Below, one piece after another: positions 44,433 to 53,042 of a DNA stretch of 64,000 nt; the first letter of the stretch is position 1; the number at the start of each line of letters is the position of its first letter. A program made the position numbers and the translations under genes. The DNA comes from Flavobacterium subsaxonicum WB 4.1-42 = DSM 21790. GTDB taxonomy: Bacteria; Bacteroidota; Bacteroidia; Flavobacteriales; Flavobacteriaceae. The stretch lies in contig NZ_AUGP01000017.1 in NCBI RefSeq assembly GCF_000422725.1, forward strand, positions 434,001 to 498,000, read 5' to 3'. A model generated the notes under the pieces. The model was not told the DNA's origin. It did not search any database and was given only the letters and a program-made list of their open reading frames with translations.

Positions 44433-44453
44433 ACGGTGATTTAAGGAAAAATA

Positions 44454-46397
44454 TTATGCTTTTTTAAGCACTATTTTTTCGTTTTGTTTTGCTATTATTA
44501 TTTTAAAAAATTCTTTTAAAGTCTGATAGTGTTCCGGCATTACCGTGTGGTTAAATATCTCTAAAGTAGCTGCCAGCTGAATGTTGTTTCCGCTAAGTAC
44601 AATGTTATACTTAAACGCACCTATTTTATTTTCCATAGTAATATCCATAGTTTTTGGCAACGACTCTATCACATATCCCTTTGGTATAGTTATAGTGATA
44701 AGAAACTTATTTTGCCTGGGGAAAGTAAAATCTACCGGATACTCCCGCGTTTCCTGCTTAAAAGTTTGTGCTATAGAAAAGTAAAGCATGGGGTTAAAAT
44801 AAATCTTTTCGCCCATTACATCGGCAATTAGGCTGTTGGTAAATGTATACTCTTCTACCAAAGGATTTTCTGTATCTTGGGCATTGCTCATTTTATAGTC
44901 GTTTATAGCAATACCTTTAAACTGCCCTTCGAGCATTTCAAGATAATCAGCCTGCCCTGCCTTTGCAAAAACCTCGCGCATAACATAGGCACCGTGGTTA
45001 ACATACTGGCTCCTGGTTTTGCCCTGCACAGTTCCGTCAGGGCTAATGGTTGCAAGCACACTTATCAGTTCTTTATTAGTTGCCTTAGGCATAAGGTCTA
45101 TTGCCTTGCCGGTACCATCTTTTTTAATAAGCCTGCCCTGCCAGTTTAAATCTCTTAACGGTAAAATATCAGGCTCGGCAAATTTGCTTGTAGCATCCAT
45201 TAAAACTGTTTTACCCTCTATTTCTGCCGCTGCTATTACATAATTATAAGCCTTATAGGTAGGAAAAACAGCAATACCATTATCTCTTGTGCTTACAAGC
45301 ACAGGGTTGGCATCTAACTTGGCATACCTTAGCATTGCAACCAGCATAAGGTTAATTTCGGCAGCATTGCCGCCGCCTGTGTCATATGCTTTTTTAACAC
45401 CATCGTTACAATAGTAACCTTCTTGCTCATTCCAGGCCATCCTGTTCTTTACAAAGCTAAATATGGCGTTTGCTTTTTCTTTATCTGTAGTAAGAGGTTT
45501 TATTAAAGGGGCAATTTCGTTATTAAAATAGGAGGTACGCCTAAGCTCCCAACCAAAATCGTCGTTCTCAAATATTTTTTTTACCACAGTTTCCCAATCC
45601 AGAGAAAATTGTTTCGTATTGGTTAAAAACTGTAACGATGTAAGCTCATGTTTTAAGGTACTTATATAATTATCTATATTGTTTACATACTCTTCATTTC
45701 TAAAAGCTTTTACGTTTTGGGCCGTGTAACAATTGTATTTATCTACCATGTCATTCTGCTTATTAAAAATAAGCTTTTGAGGGCCAATATCTACATCTGT
45801 ATAGCCCGTTACATACGTATTGTAAGTAAAGGCAAGCGGCACATAAACATCATAACGCATGTTTTTTACCGGAATGTCGTACTGAAAATGCCAGTTTTGG
45901 AGATTTAAAAAATCAGGTGTAGTTATCTGGTACCTGTATTCTATTATACTGCCCTGCTTTACATTGGGCAGCGTAATTTTTTTTAGGGTAAAATCTTTAT
46001 GAAGATGCTCAATAAATTCGCCATCGCTTTTTAAGGCCGTTTTTTCTATAACGCCATTAACAAGGTTATAGGTGTTGGCCTCTAAAAATACACCTTTGCC
46101 CGTATTGCTGCCCGAATAATATGCAATTGAAGCATTTGCCTTTTCAAGGCCTTCTTTTTTATAGATCTTAACGCGAACATACACCTCTGTTACCTGGCTC
46201 CAGAGGTAGGTGTTTTTTAATTCGTAATGTGTTTTGCCGGTGTAATATAGGTAAGCCGCTGCCGCCGAACTGTCTTGCGGGTGCACGTTCTCCAAAAGTT
46301 CGTTTACACTTACAGCCGGTATGGGTGGGATAGTGGCTTGCGAAAAACCCATATACCCCACCAACAGCATAATTAGCAACTGTAAATGTTTATGCAT
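44454..46397 (-). CDS. DUF3857/transglutaminase-like protein, paralogue 4 (catalytic residues lost)
   Basis: 647 residues with signal peptide (LLIMLLVGYMGFSQ). Same domain order as its neighbours. The Cys position reads GGNAAEIN (Ala, near 344) and the His position YNYVI (Tyr); VLMDATSK keeps the Asp. Sequence identity to paralogues 1-3 is spread over the whole length but is highest in the core and the last 10 residues. The start lies one base after the stop of the fifth member. Confidence 0.85.
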   Translation of the reverse strand: MHKHLQLLIMLLVGYMGFSQATIPPIPAVSVNELLENVHPQDSSAAAAYLYYTGKTHYELKNTYLWSQVTEVYVRVKIYKKEGLEKANASIAYYSGSNTGKGVFLEANTYNLVNGVIEKTALKSDGEFIEHLHKDFTLKKITLPNVKQGSIIEYRYQITTPDFLNLQNWHFQYDIPVKNMRYDVYVPLAFTYNTYVTGYTDVDIGPQKLIFNKQNDMVDKYNCYTAQNVKAFRNEEYVNNIDNYISTLKHELTSLQFLTNTKQFSLDWETVVKKIFENDDFGWELRRTSYFNNEIAPLIKPLTTDKEKANAIFSFVKNRMAWNEQEGYYCNDGVKKAYDTGGGNAAEINLMLVAMLRYAKLDANPVLVSTRDNGIAVFPTYKAYNYVIAAAEIEGKTVLMDATSKFAEPDILPLRDLNWQGRLIKKDGTGKAIDLMPKATNKELISVLATISPDGTVQGKTRSQYVNHGAYVMREVFAKAGQADYLEMLEGQFKGIAINDYKMSNAQDTENPLVEEYTFTNSLIADVMGEKIYFNPMLYFSIAQTFKQETREYPVDFTFPRQNKFLITITIPKGYVIESLPKTMDITMENKIGAFKYNIVLSGNNIQLAATLEIFNHTVMPEHYQTLKEFFKIIIAKQNEKIVLKKA

Positions 46398-46398
46398 T

Positions 46399-48300
46399 TT
46401 AATTACTTTTTACCAGTACCACTTTTGCATTATCATTACGGGCTATTTTTTCTTTAAAAAGCCTGTAATTCTCGTATTCGCTGCTGGCATAGTAGCCCTC
46501 GTTAATAGTAAGGGTACGCTTGTAAAGCATTTTATTTGGGGCAAGCATCTGGTATTCGGTTGTATACTCGCCAAACTTATCGGTAATGATAATGTTTTCT
46601 GGCCTTGCTTCCATAGTAAAGCCTTCCGGCAGATTAATGGTAATCTCGTCCTGGTCAAAAAAGCCTTTAGCAATTTCAAACGGCATTTTGCGGCTGCGGT
46701 ACCTTTGCGGAATGGTAAAACTCTGATTAAATGCATTAACGGCAAACATTACCTTATTGCCACTTTTATTGCAATAGCCCTCGGCCTCGATAGAAAGGTC
46801 TTCGGTAAACTCCTGGCTGCTGTCGTTATTTTGCAGTGCCATTTTTTTAAGCTTTAAGTTGTTAATGTTCTTAAAGCGGCTTTTATAAATCTTATCCAAC
46901 TCGTCCGGAGACTGCGTCTCGAAAACAAACTTATCATCATATTGTAGGCCCTTAGACACTATTTGCACCGACCCGTTTATGGTACCTGCATCGGTAATAT
47001 TGTAGGTGCCTTTACTTAGCTGCGTATTGCCTTTGCCCTCGTACACATGGGTACGCACTATATGGCCTTCGCCATTTTTTACAATAAGTGCCATACGGTT
47101 ATCGGTAAAATCGCCCTGAAACCCAAACGGGTGTATCTGGCTGGTACACTCCAGCCAAACTAAGTCGCCTTTATAAGGTATAGCCAAGACAACGTGGTTG
47201 CCCTGCATGCTAACAAAATCTTCGCGAATATCGCGCCTGTTCCTATCGCCATAAATAACAGCGTAGTATGATTCTACCCCAACCACTTTAAGCAAAGCGC
47301 GGGTGTAGTTGCTAAGTGCCTTACAGTCGCCATAGCCCAGCCTGTCTACATCTTTGGCGGCCATAGGTTTCCAGCCGCCAATACCTAACTGTATACTTAT
47401 ATAGCGGGTCTTGCCCTGCACATATTTATATACAATTTTAGCTTTCTGAAAATCGTCTGTTTCATTACCCACAAGGGCTTTGATTTTGTTTTGCGTTTCT
47501 ACAGGCAGTATATCGGTACCCGTTAGCAGGCTGTTATTCATCCAGGTACCAAGGGCTTCCCAACTTGAGGCCTCGCCATCTACACCTTCTAAATGAAATT
47601 TCTCTAATCCAAAAAGCACGTGCGGCCTTATTTTATATAATGATGGCGAATATTCTTCAGACCGTATAGCCGATACATTTTCGGCACTAAGGCTAAGGGT
47701 GTTGCCTGCCTCTGATTTATTAAGTACTACTTCGCCAAAATTGTAATCTTTATATTTAAAGCCCAAACCGGCCGGGTAAGTAATGTTTATAACCGATTTT
47801 TGCATGCTTGCAAACGGTCCTTCCATAGGCGACCAGGTGGGTAAAAATGCAGTGTTAGGTGTTTGCACCTCGCTGGTGTACACTAAAGTAAAAGGATACT
47901 GTACGGGGGTATAATCGAGGTATAATATCTTGTAATCTAAAACTTCAGACCCTTCTGAAAGCGAATGCTCTTTAAACTCTTTTCTTTTTATCTTTTTTAT
48001 CTGTGTCCCCTCAGAATTGTAGACAAGTGCTTCAATAGATTTGATATCTCCGGGCTTGCTAAAAGTCTCAGATGCTTTCATATAAGTCAGGCCTAACTCA
48101 TTTAAAATGGTTACAACACGCGTTGTTTTTATGTTCATCGAATTTCGTGACGAAATTACAATATCGGTCTGGTCAAGGCGTATTACCGCATTGGCGTTTT
48201 CTTTTAGTACATCGCTTATTCCGGTGGCCGAATAATTGTCTTGCGCAACAAGAGGCAACGTACAGAATAACAGCAAAAAGAGGGAGATTCTTAAAAACAT
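46399..48300 (-). CDS. DUF3857/transglutaminase domain protein, member 5 (catalytic Cys and His present)
   Basis: 633 residues, signal peptide MFLRISLFLLLFCTLPLVAQ. It has the same DUF3857-transglutaminase architecture but is more distant: the core reads DRLGYGDCKALSNYTRALLK (Cys near 325), then GNHVVLAIPYKGD (His) and VWLECTSQ (Glu in the Asp position). The Cys-His pair is thus intact, so this member may be an active cysteine protease or transferase acting on peptides in the periplasm. It is the first gene of the array, with its own promoter. Confidence 0.88.
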   Translation of the reverse strand: MFLRISLFLLLFCTLPLVAQDNYSATGISDVLKENANAVIRLDQTDIVISSRNSMNIKTTRVVTILNELGLTYMKASETFSKPGDIKSIEALVYNSEGTQIKKIKRKEFKEHSLSEGSEVLDYKILYLDYTPVQYPFTLVYTSEVQTPNTAFLPTWSPMEGPFASMQKSVINITYPAGLGFKYKDYNFGEVVLNKSEAGNTLSLSAENVSAIRSEEYSPSLYKIRPHVLFGLEKFHLEGVDGEASSWEALGTWMNNSLLTGTDILPVETQNKIKALVGNETDDFQKAKIVYKYVQGKTRYISIQLGIGGWKPMAAKDVDRLGYGDCKALSNYTRALLKVVGVESYYAVIYGDRNRRDIREDFVSMQGNHVVLAIPYKGDLVWLECTSQIHPFGFQGDFTDNRMALIVKNGEGHIVRTHVYEGKGNTQLSKGTYNITDAGTINGSVQIVSKGLQYDDKFVFETQSPDELDKIYKSRFKNINNLKLKKMALQNNDSSQEFTEDLSIEAEGYCNKSGNKVMFAVNAFNQSFTIPQRYRSRKMPFEIAKGFFDQDEITINLPEGFTMEARPENIIITDKFGEYTTEYQMLAPNKMLYKRTLTINEGYYASSEYENYRLFKEKIARNDNAKVVLVKSN

Positions 48301-48320
48301 GTTAAATTTTCTATTTTGGT

Positions 48321-48328
48321 CAAAAATA
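48321..48328 (-). promoter_or_regulatory. -7 box of the DUF3857 array
   Basis: TATTTTTG on the minus strand, 21 bases upstream of the first array gene and after the dtd stop. It makes the array a transcription unit of its own that may run through mazG-like and aroA. Confidence 0.6.
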
Positions 48329-48353
48329 GTCCATTTAATTAGAAGTCAAAATT

Positions 48354-48806
48354 TTATTCCCTGTTTTTAGTATCAATTATCAGGGTTACAGGTCCATCGT
48401 TTAAAAGTGCTACCTTCATATCGGCACCAAACTGCCCGGTTTGTATTTTTTTGCCCAGTTCTGCCTCCATTTGTTGCACAAATGCCTCATAAAGAGGTAT
48501 GGCAACTTCTGGCCTTCCGGCTTTAATATATGATGGCCGATTGCCTTTTTTGGTAAGTGCATGCAGTGTAAACTGGCTAACCACAATAATATCGCCGCCG
48601 GTTTCCTGAACCGAGAGATTCATAACACCATCGGCATCGCCAAAAATCCTGAGTTTCGCAATCTTGGCCGTAAGCCAGTTGATATCTTCCTGAGTATCGG
48701 CATCTTCTATACCCACCAATATTAAAAGCCCGCCGTTAATATCGGCAACCTTCTGGCCTTCTATAGTTACCGATGCTTCGGTTACACGTTGTAATACCGC
48801 CTTCAT
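48354..48806 (-). CDS. dtd: D-aminoacyl-tRNA deacylase
   Basis: Removes D-amino acids (and glycine from tRNA-Ala) from mischarged tRNAs. The 150 residues match. Diagnostic motifs are VTEASVTIEG, VVSQFTLHALTKKGNRPSYI (the SQFT motif) and LLNDGPVTLIIDT (the GPVT motif). The start overlaps the rsgA stop by 1 base, so the two are translationally coupled. Confidence 0.97.
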   Translation of the reverse strand: MKAVLQRVTEASVTIEGQKVADINGGLLILVGIEDADTQEDINWLTAKIAKLRIFGDADGVMNLSVQETGGDIIVVSQFTLHALTKKGNRPSYIKAGRPEVAIPLYEAFVQQMEAELGKKIQTGQFGADMKVALLNDGPVTLIIDTKNRE

Positions 48807-49777
48807 TATTCTTCCATATCAAGGTTTTTGCCTTCGCCGTAAATATCAGTACGGTAATGCTCGTCTTCGCCTTCCAGCATTTGCAGGTACGAACGGTAGC
48901 GCGACCAGGCAATTTCATCGGTATCTAACGCGGCTTTTATAGCGCAATGCGGCTCGTCTTTATGCAGGCAGTTGTGGTATTTGCATTGGTCTTTAATGGC
49001 AAAAAACTCCGGAAAGTAATGCCCGATCTCTGGCTTTTCCATATCTACCATGCCAAAACCGCGGATACCCGGGGTATCGATAATTTTGGCACCAAAATCA
49101 AGGTCGAACATCTCTGCAAAGGTGGTGGTGTGCTGCCCCTGGCTGTGTTGTACCGATATTTTTTTGGTTTTGAGGTTAAACTCCGGCTGAATGGTGTTTA
49201 CCAGTGTGCTTTTACCCACACCCGAATGGCCCGAGAACATACTTACGTTATCCTTCATCTCGGCTTTAAGTTCTTCGATACCCTCTAAAGATTCCGATGA
49301 TACCCTTAAGCACTTATAGCCAATACGTTCGTACACAAACTGAAGGTACAATTGCTCATCGCTTGTTGCCTCATCAAACGTATCTATTTTATTGAATACG
49401 ATAATGGCCGTAATACCATACGCCTCTGCCGTAACCAAAAAACGGTCTATAAAACTGGTTGTAGTTGGCGGATTGTTTATGGTAACCAGTAAAAATAGCT
49501 TATCTATATTACTGGCAATAATGTGCATTTGCTTAGACAGGTTAACCGATTTACGCACAATATAATTTTCGCGCTCCTGTATGTTGGTAATAATTCCGGT
49601 TACGGTATCGGTTGTTTCCTCCAGATCAAAGTCAACAACATCGCCTACCGCAACCGGATTGGTACTTTTAATGCCTTTTATGCGCAATTTGCCCTTTATA
49701 CGGCATTCGTATGTAGTGCCTTCTTCCGTTTTTACGGTATACCAGCTTCCTGTAGATTTATACACCAATCCTGTCAT
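48806..49777 (-). CDS. rsgA: Small ribosomal subunit biogenesis GTPase RsgA
   Basis: Circularly permuted GTPase that checks maturation of the 30S subunit. An N-terminal OB fold (about 1-70) precedes the G domain with motifs in permuted order: G4 VFNKID, G1 GHSGVGKSTL and G3 IDTPGIRGFG. A C-terminal zinc finger has CKYHNCLHKDEPHC. The 323 residues are as expected. A consensus promoter ends only 5 bases before the start codon, so the message is probably leaderless or nearly so. Confidence 0.97.
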   Translation of the reverse strand: MTGLVYKSTGSWYTVKTEEGTTYECRIKGKLRIKGIKSTNPVAVGDVVDFDLEETTDTVTGIITNIQERENYIVRKSVNLSKQMHIIASNIDKLFLLVTINNPPTTTSFIDRFLVTAEAYGITAIIVFNKIDTFDEATSDEQLYLQFVYERIGYKCLRVSSESLEGIEELKAEMKDNVSMFSGHSGVGKSTLVNTIQPEFNLKTKKISVQHSQGQHTTTFAEMFDLDFGAKIIDTPGIRGFGMVDMEKPEIGHYFPEFFAIKDQCKYHNCLHKDEPHCAIKAALDTDEIAWSRYRSYLQMLEGEDEHYRTDIYGEGKNLDMEE

Positions 49778-49781
49778 ACGG

Positions 49782-49811
49782 CAAAGATAAGCAGTTTAAC
49801 CAATGTATCAA
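49782..49811 (-). promoter_or_regulatory. Promoter of rsgA-dtd
   Basis: On the minus strand, TTG (49811-49809), 19-base spacer, TATCTTTG (49789-49782). The box ends 4 bases before the ATG at 49777, placing the transcription start at about the initiation codon. Confidence 0.8.
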
Positions 49812-49824
49812 GCACCAAAATACC

Positions 49825-50910
49825 TTACTTAGTGTTAATGATCTTTTCCTGGTGGCTGATGCTTTCCTGGTGTATGGCCTTAAAAATATCTACAATAAAA
49901 TCCTGGCTCAGGCCTTTTTCTGCGCCCTGTGCCGTCATTTTATCCAGTATCTCGTTCCAGCGCCTGTTTTGTAAAACGGCAACGTTAAACTCTTTTTTAA
50001 GCGAACCTATTTGCCCGGCAACAGCCATTCTTTTACCTAATATCTCGATTATTTTATTATCAAAATCGTCTATATTAATACGCAGGGTAGCCATTTTGCT
50101 GTCGTAATCATGCCCCTGGCCGGTTTCTTTACGCACCCTAAGGTCTTCAAATATCTTTTTAAGCGTGGTTGGCGTTACCTGCTGTGCGGCATCGCTCCAT
50201 GCATTATCAGGATCGGTATGCGTTTCAATAATCAGTCCGTCGTAATTAAGGTCTAATGCCTGCTGGCTTACTTCCTGAATCATATCTCTACGACCGGTAA
50301 TGTGGCTCGGGTCGCAGATAAGCGGCAGATCAGGGAATTTATTCTGCAATTCAATGGCCAGCTGCCACTCCGGAATGTTTCTGTACTTGGTTTTTTCGTA
50401 CGTAGAAAACCCACGATGAATTACTCCCAGTTTTTTAATACCTGCATTGTACAAACGCTCTACCCCACCCAGCCAAAGGGCTAAATCCGGGTTTACAGGG
50501 TTTTTAACCAATACAATTTTATCGGTTCCGGCAAGGGCATCGGCAATTTCCTGAACCGCAAACGGGTTAACGGTAGTACGTGCGCCAATCCACAATACAT
50601 CTATATCGTGCTCTAAAGCCAGTTTAACGTGGGTAGCATTAGCCACCTCTGTAGCCATAAGCAGGCCGGTTTCGGCTTTAGCCTTTTGCAGCCATTTTAG
50701 GCCTATGGCGCCAACCCCTTCAAACCCACCCGGGCGGGTGCGCGGTTTCCAGATACCGGCGCGGTAAATGCTTACATCGCTGTCTTTAAGCTCGTGGGCT
50801 ATTTTTAAAACCTGCTCTTCGGTCTCGGCACTGCATGGGCCGGCAATTACCAAAGGGTGGTCTAACTTAAATTCGTCTAACCAGGTGCGGAGTGCTATAT
50901 TGTTTTCCAT
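49825..50910 (-). CDS. Bifunctional DAHP synthase / chorismate mutase
   Basis: Fusion of the first shikimate-pathway enzyme with the branch enzyme towards Phe and Tyr. Residues about 10-265 are the DAHP synthase (KDSA-like, type I-beta): HPLVIAGPCSAETEEQVLKI, RAGIWKPRTRPGGFEGVGAI, VIHRGFSTYEKTKYRN, LICDPSHITGRRD. Residues about 275-355 are a type II chorismate mutase (RINIDDFDNKIIEILGKRMA, VAVLQNRRWNEILDK). This order is typical of Bacteroidota. It is the last gene of the pheA operon, 11 bases after tyrA. Prephenate formed by the mutase feeds the other enzymes of the operon. Confidence 0.95.
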   Translation of the reverse strand: MENNIALRTWLDEFKLDHPLVIAGPCSAETEEQVLKIAHELKDSDVSIYRAGIWKPRTRPGGFEGVGAIGLKWLQKAKAETGLLMATEVANATHVKLALEHDIDVLWIGARTTVNPFAVQEIADALAGTDKIVLVKNPVNPDLALWLGGVERLYNAGIKKLGVIHRGFSTYEKTKYRNIPEWQLAIELQNKFPDLPLICDPSHITGRRDMIQEVSQQALDLNYDGLIIETHTDPDNAWSDAAQQVTPTTLKKIFEDLRVRKETGQGHDYDSKMATLRINIDDFDNKIIEILGKRMAVAGQIGSLKKEFNVAVLQNRRWNEILDKMTAQGAEKGLSQDFIVDIFKAIHQESISHQEKIINTK

Positions 50911-50921
50911 AATTCTTCTTT

Positions 50922-51770
50922 TTAATTTATTCCGTTTAAAATATTTTTTATCCTGTTGGTGTTTTCCATTTCTTCAAACATGCCGTTGTAGTCATCATTT
51001 TCAAGCAGCTGCTGAAAATTCTGTAAATTGGCTATGTACTGCTGCAATGCCTGGCTTACATTACTTTTATTTTCTTTAAATATCGATGCCCATGTGGTAG
51101 GAGAGCTCTTGGCAAGCCTTACGGTACTTGCAAAACCACTACCGGCCATATCAAAAATATCGCGCTCGTCTTTTTCTTTTTCAATAACTGTTTTACCCAG
51201 CATAAACGAGCTGATGTGCGACAGGTGCGATACGTAAGCAATGTGCGTATCGTGCGAAACGGGATCCATGTACCTGATGCGCATTCCCAGTGCTTTAAAC
51301 AGTTCCAGCGCTTTTTCCTGAAGCTTAAAGGCTGTTTTTTCTACCTCGCAAATAATGTTGGTCTTGCCGCTAAACAACCCGTGTATGGCTGCCGATGGCC
51401 CCGAAAACTCGGTACCCGCAATAGGGTGCGTAGCGATAAAATTACGCCTTCGCAGATGATTTTCTACCGATTTGCAAATGGCGACTTTAGTAGAACCGGC
51501 ATCAAAAACTATGGTATTCTCGCCTATATAGTTAAGGATATCCGGCAAAATTTCAGATAATGTATTAACCGGCACCGCAACAATTACCCAGTCGGCATCT
51601 TTTAGGTCGTCTAAAACTGCGGCGTGACTTATAAGCCCCATGAGCAGGGCCTCTTCCACGTGCTTCTCATTGGCATCCATACCGCAAAGTACCGCCTCAG
51701 GGTATGCCTTCTTAATATCCAGCGCCAACGACCCGCCTATTAATCCTAATCCTATTACGTATACTTTCAT
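50922..51770 (-). CDS. tyrA: Prephenate dehydrogenase
   Basis: Oxidises prephenate to 4-hydroxyphenylpyruvate, the tyrosine branch. Starting at MKVYVIGLGLIGGSLALDIK gives 282 residues with the NAD-binding GLGLIGGS at the very N-terminus; the 21 upstream codons come from GTTGTTG-type repeats and are unlikely to be translated. Further motifs are VIVAVPV, THPIAGTEFSGP and HDTHIAYVSHLSH. It sits between the aminotransferase and the DAHP synthase/chorismate mutase genes. Confidence 0.95.
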   Translation of the reverse strand: MKVYVIGLGLIGGSLALDIKKAYPEAVLCGMDANEKHVEEALLMGLISHAAVLDDLKDADWVIVAVPVNTLSEILPDILNYIGENTIVFDAGSTKVAICKSVENHLRRRNFIATHPIAGTEFSGPSAAIHGLFSGKTNIICEVEKTAFKLQEKALELFKALGMRIRYMDPVSHDTHIAYVSHLSHISSFMLGKTVIEKEKDERDIFDMAGSGFASTVRLAKSSPTTWASIFKENKSNVSQALQQYIANLQNFQQLLENDDYNGMFEEMENTNRIKNILNGIN

Positions 51771-51783
51771 TTTGTTGTTCTTG

Positions 51784-51896
51784 GTTGCCCTTTTGGTTGT
51801 TGATTGATAGTTGTTGGTTGCCGGCCTCACCACTATAACTTATGACTTTGCTACTTTGTTACTTTGGTACTCTGCTACTCTGTAACTTTGCTACTT
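51784..51896. repeat. Short tandem repeats between the aminotransferase gene and tyrA
   Basis: GTTGTTG-type heptamers (about 51784-51826), then 8-base ACTTTGCT/ACTCTGCT units (about 51841-51896) running right up to the aminotransferase stop. They fill the only sizeable gap in the pheA operon. Confidence 0.75.
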
Positions 51897-53042
51897 TCAA
51901 AACCGATTAATTGCCTCCGTTATTACTGTTTCATCAGCGCAAAGCGAAAAGCGTATGTAGCCCTCGCCGGCAGTGCCAAACACCGTACCCGGCGTTAAAA
52001 AAATATGTTTATCGTACAAAATGGTATCTACATAAGCCTCGGCATTATCAATCCCTGCCGGAAGCTTGGCCCACACAAACAAACCGGCCGTCTCTTTATT
52101 ATACGTACAGCCCAACAAATCGGCCAGCTTAAAAATAAGGTCGCGGCGGCGGGCGTACACTTTGTTAAGCTCAGTAAACCATTCAGCTCCGCTTTGCAGG
52201 GCGGCAATAGCCCCTTTTTGTATGCCGTAAAACATGCCGCTATCCATATTGCTCTTTACTTTTAGCACGGCATCAATAAGTTGCGCGTTACCCATAACCA
52301 TACCCACACGCCAACCGGCCATATTAAAGGTTTTGCTAAGCGAGTTGAGTTCCAGCGCCACCTCTTTAGCACCCTCTATCTGAAAAAGCGACAGTTGTGC
52401 ATCGTTAAGCACAAAGCTGTATGGGTTATCGTTAACCAACAGTATATTATGTTGTATTGCAAAGTCCACCAGTTTTTGAAACATTGCCCTGCTGCCCTTA
52501 GCACCCGTAGGCATGTGCGGGTAGTTGACCCACATTATCGTTACCCCTGAAAGATCCTGCGCTTCTAAAGCCTCAAAATCAGGCTCCCAGTTGTTGGTTT
52601 CTGACAGGTTATAAAACACCGGTTCAGCACCCACTAATTTAGTAGCCGAGGTATAGGTTGGGTATCCCGGGTTGGGGATAAGCACTTTATCGCCCTCGTT
52701 TAAAAACGCCATAGATATGTGCATTATGCCTTCTTTACTGCCCATAAGCGGCAAAATCTCGTTAGCCGGGCTAAGGCTTACGCCGAAGTGATTGCTGTAG
52801 AATGCTGCAATTGCCTCGCGCAGTTCGGGCAGGCCCTGGTAGCTTTGGTATTCGTGGGCTTTGGCATCGGCCATAGCGCTGCTAATAGCCGCTATAACCG
52901 CCTCAGATGGTGGCAAATCGGGGCTGCCAATGCCCATATTAATTACTTTTTTACCGTCGGCTACCATTTGGCGCACTTCACGTAATTTACCTGAAAAGTA
53001 GTATTCTTTTACTTCATCAAGCCTTTTTGCAGGTGCTATCAT
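51897..53042 (-). CDS. PLP-dependent class I/II aminotransferase
   Basis: A 381-residue fold-type I aminotransferase, probably acting on phenylpyruvate and 4-hydroxyphenylpyruvate (or on prephenate or aspartate) given its place between pheA and tyrA. Motifs are MGIGSPDLPPSEAVIAAISS, the LIPNPGYPTYTSATKLVGAE region, WVNYPHMPTGAKG, NDNPYSFV and the PLP lysine in NSLSKTFNMAGWRVG. Its start overlaps the pheA stop by 1 base. Exact substrate preference is inferred from context. Confidence 0.93.
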   Translation of the reverse strand: MIAPAKRLDEVKEYYFSGKLREVRQMVADGKKVINMGIGSPDLPPSEAVIAAISSAMADAKAHEYQSYQGLPELREAIAAFYSNHFGVSLSPANEILPLMGSKEGIMHISMAFLNEGDKVLIPNPGYPTYTSATKLVGAEPVFYNLSETNNWEPDFEALEAQDLSGVTIMWVNYPHMPTGAKGSRAMFQKLVDFAIQHNILLVNDNPYSFVLNDAQLSLFQIEGAKEVALELNSLSKTFNMAGWRVGMVMGNAQLIDAVLKVKSNMDSGMFYGIQKGAIAALQSGAEWFTELNKVYARRRDLIFKLADLLGCTYNKETAGLFVWAKLPAGIDNAEAYVDTILYDKHIFLTPGTVFGTAGEGYIRFSLCADETVITEAINRF

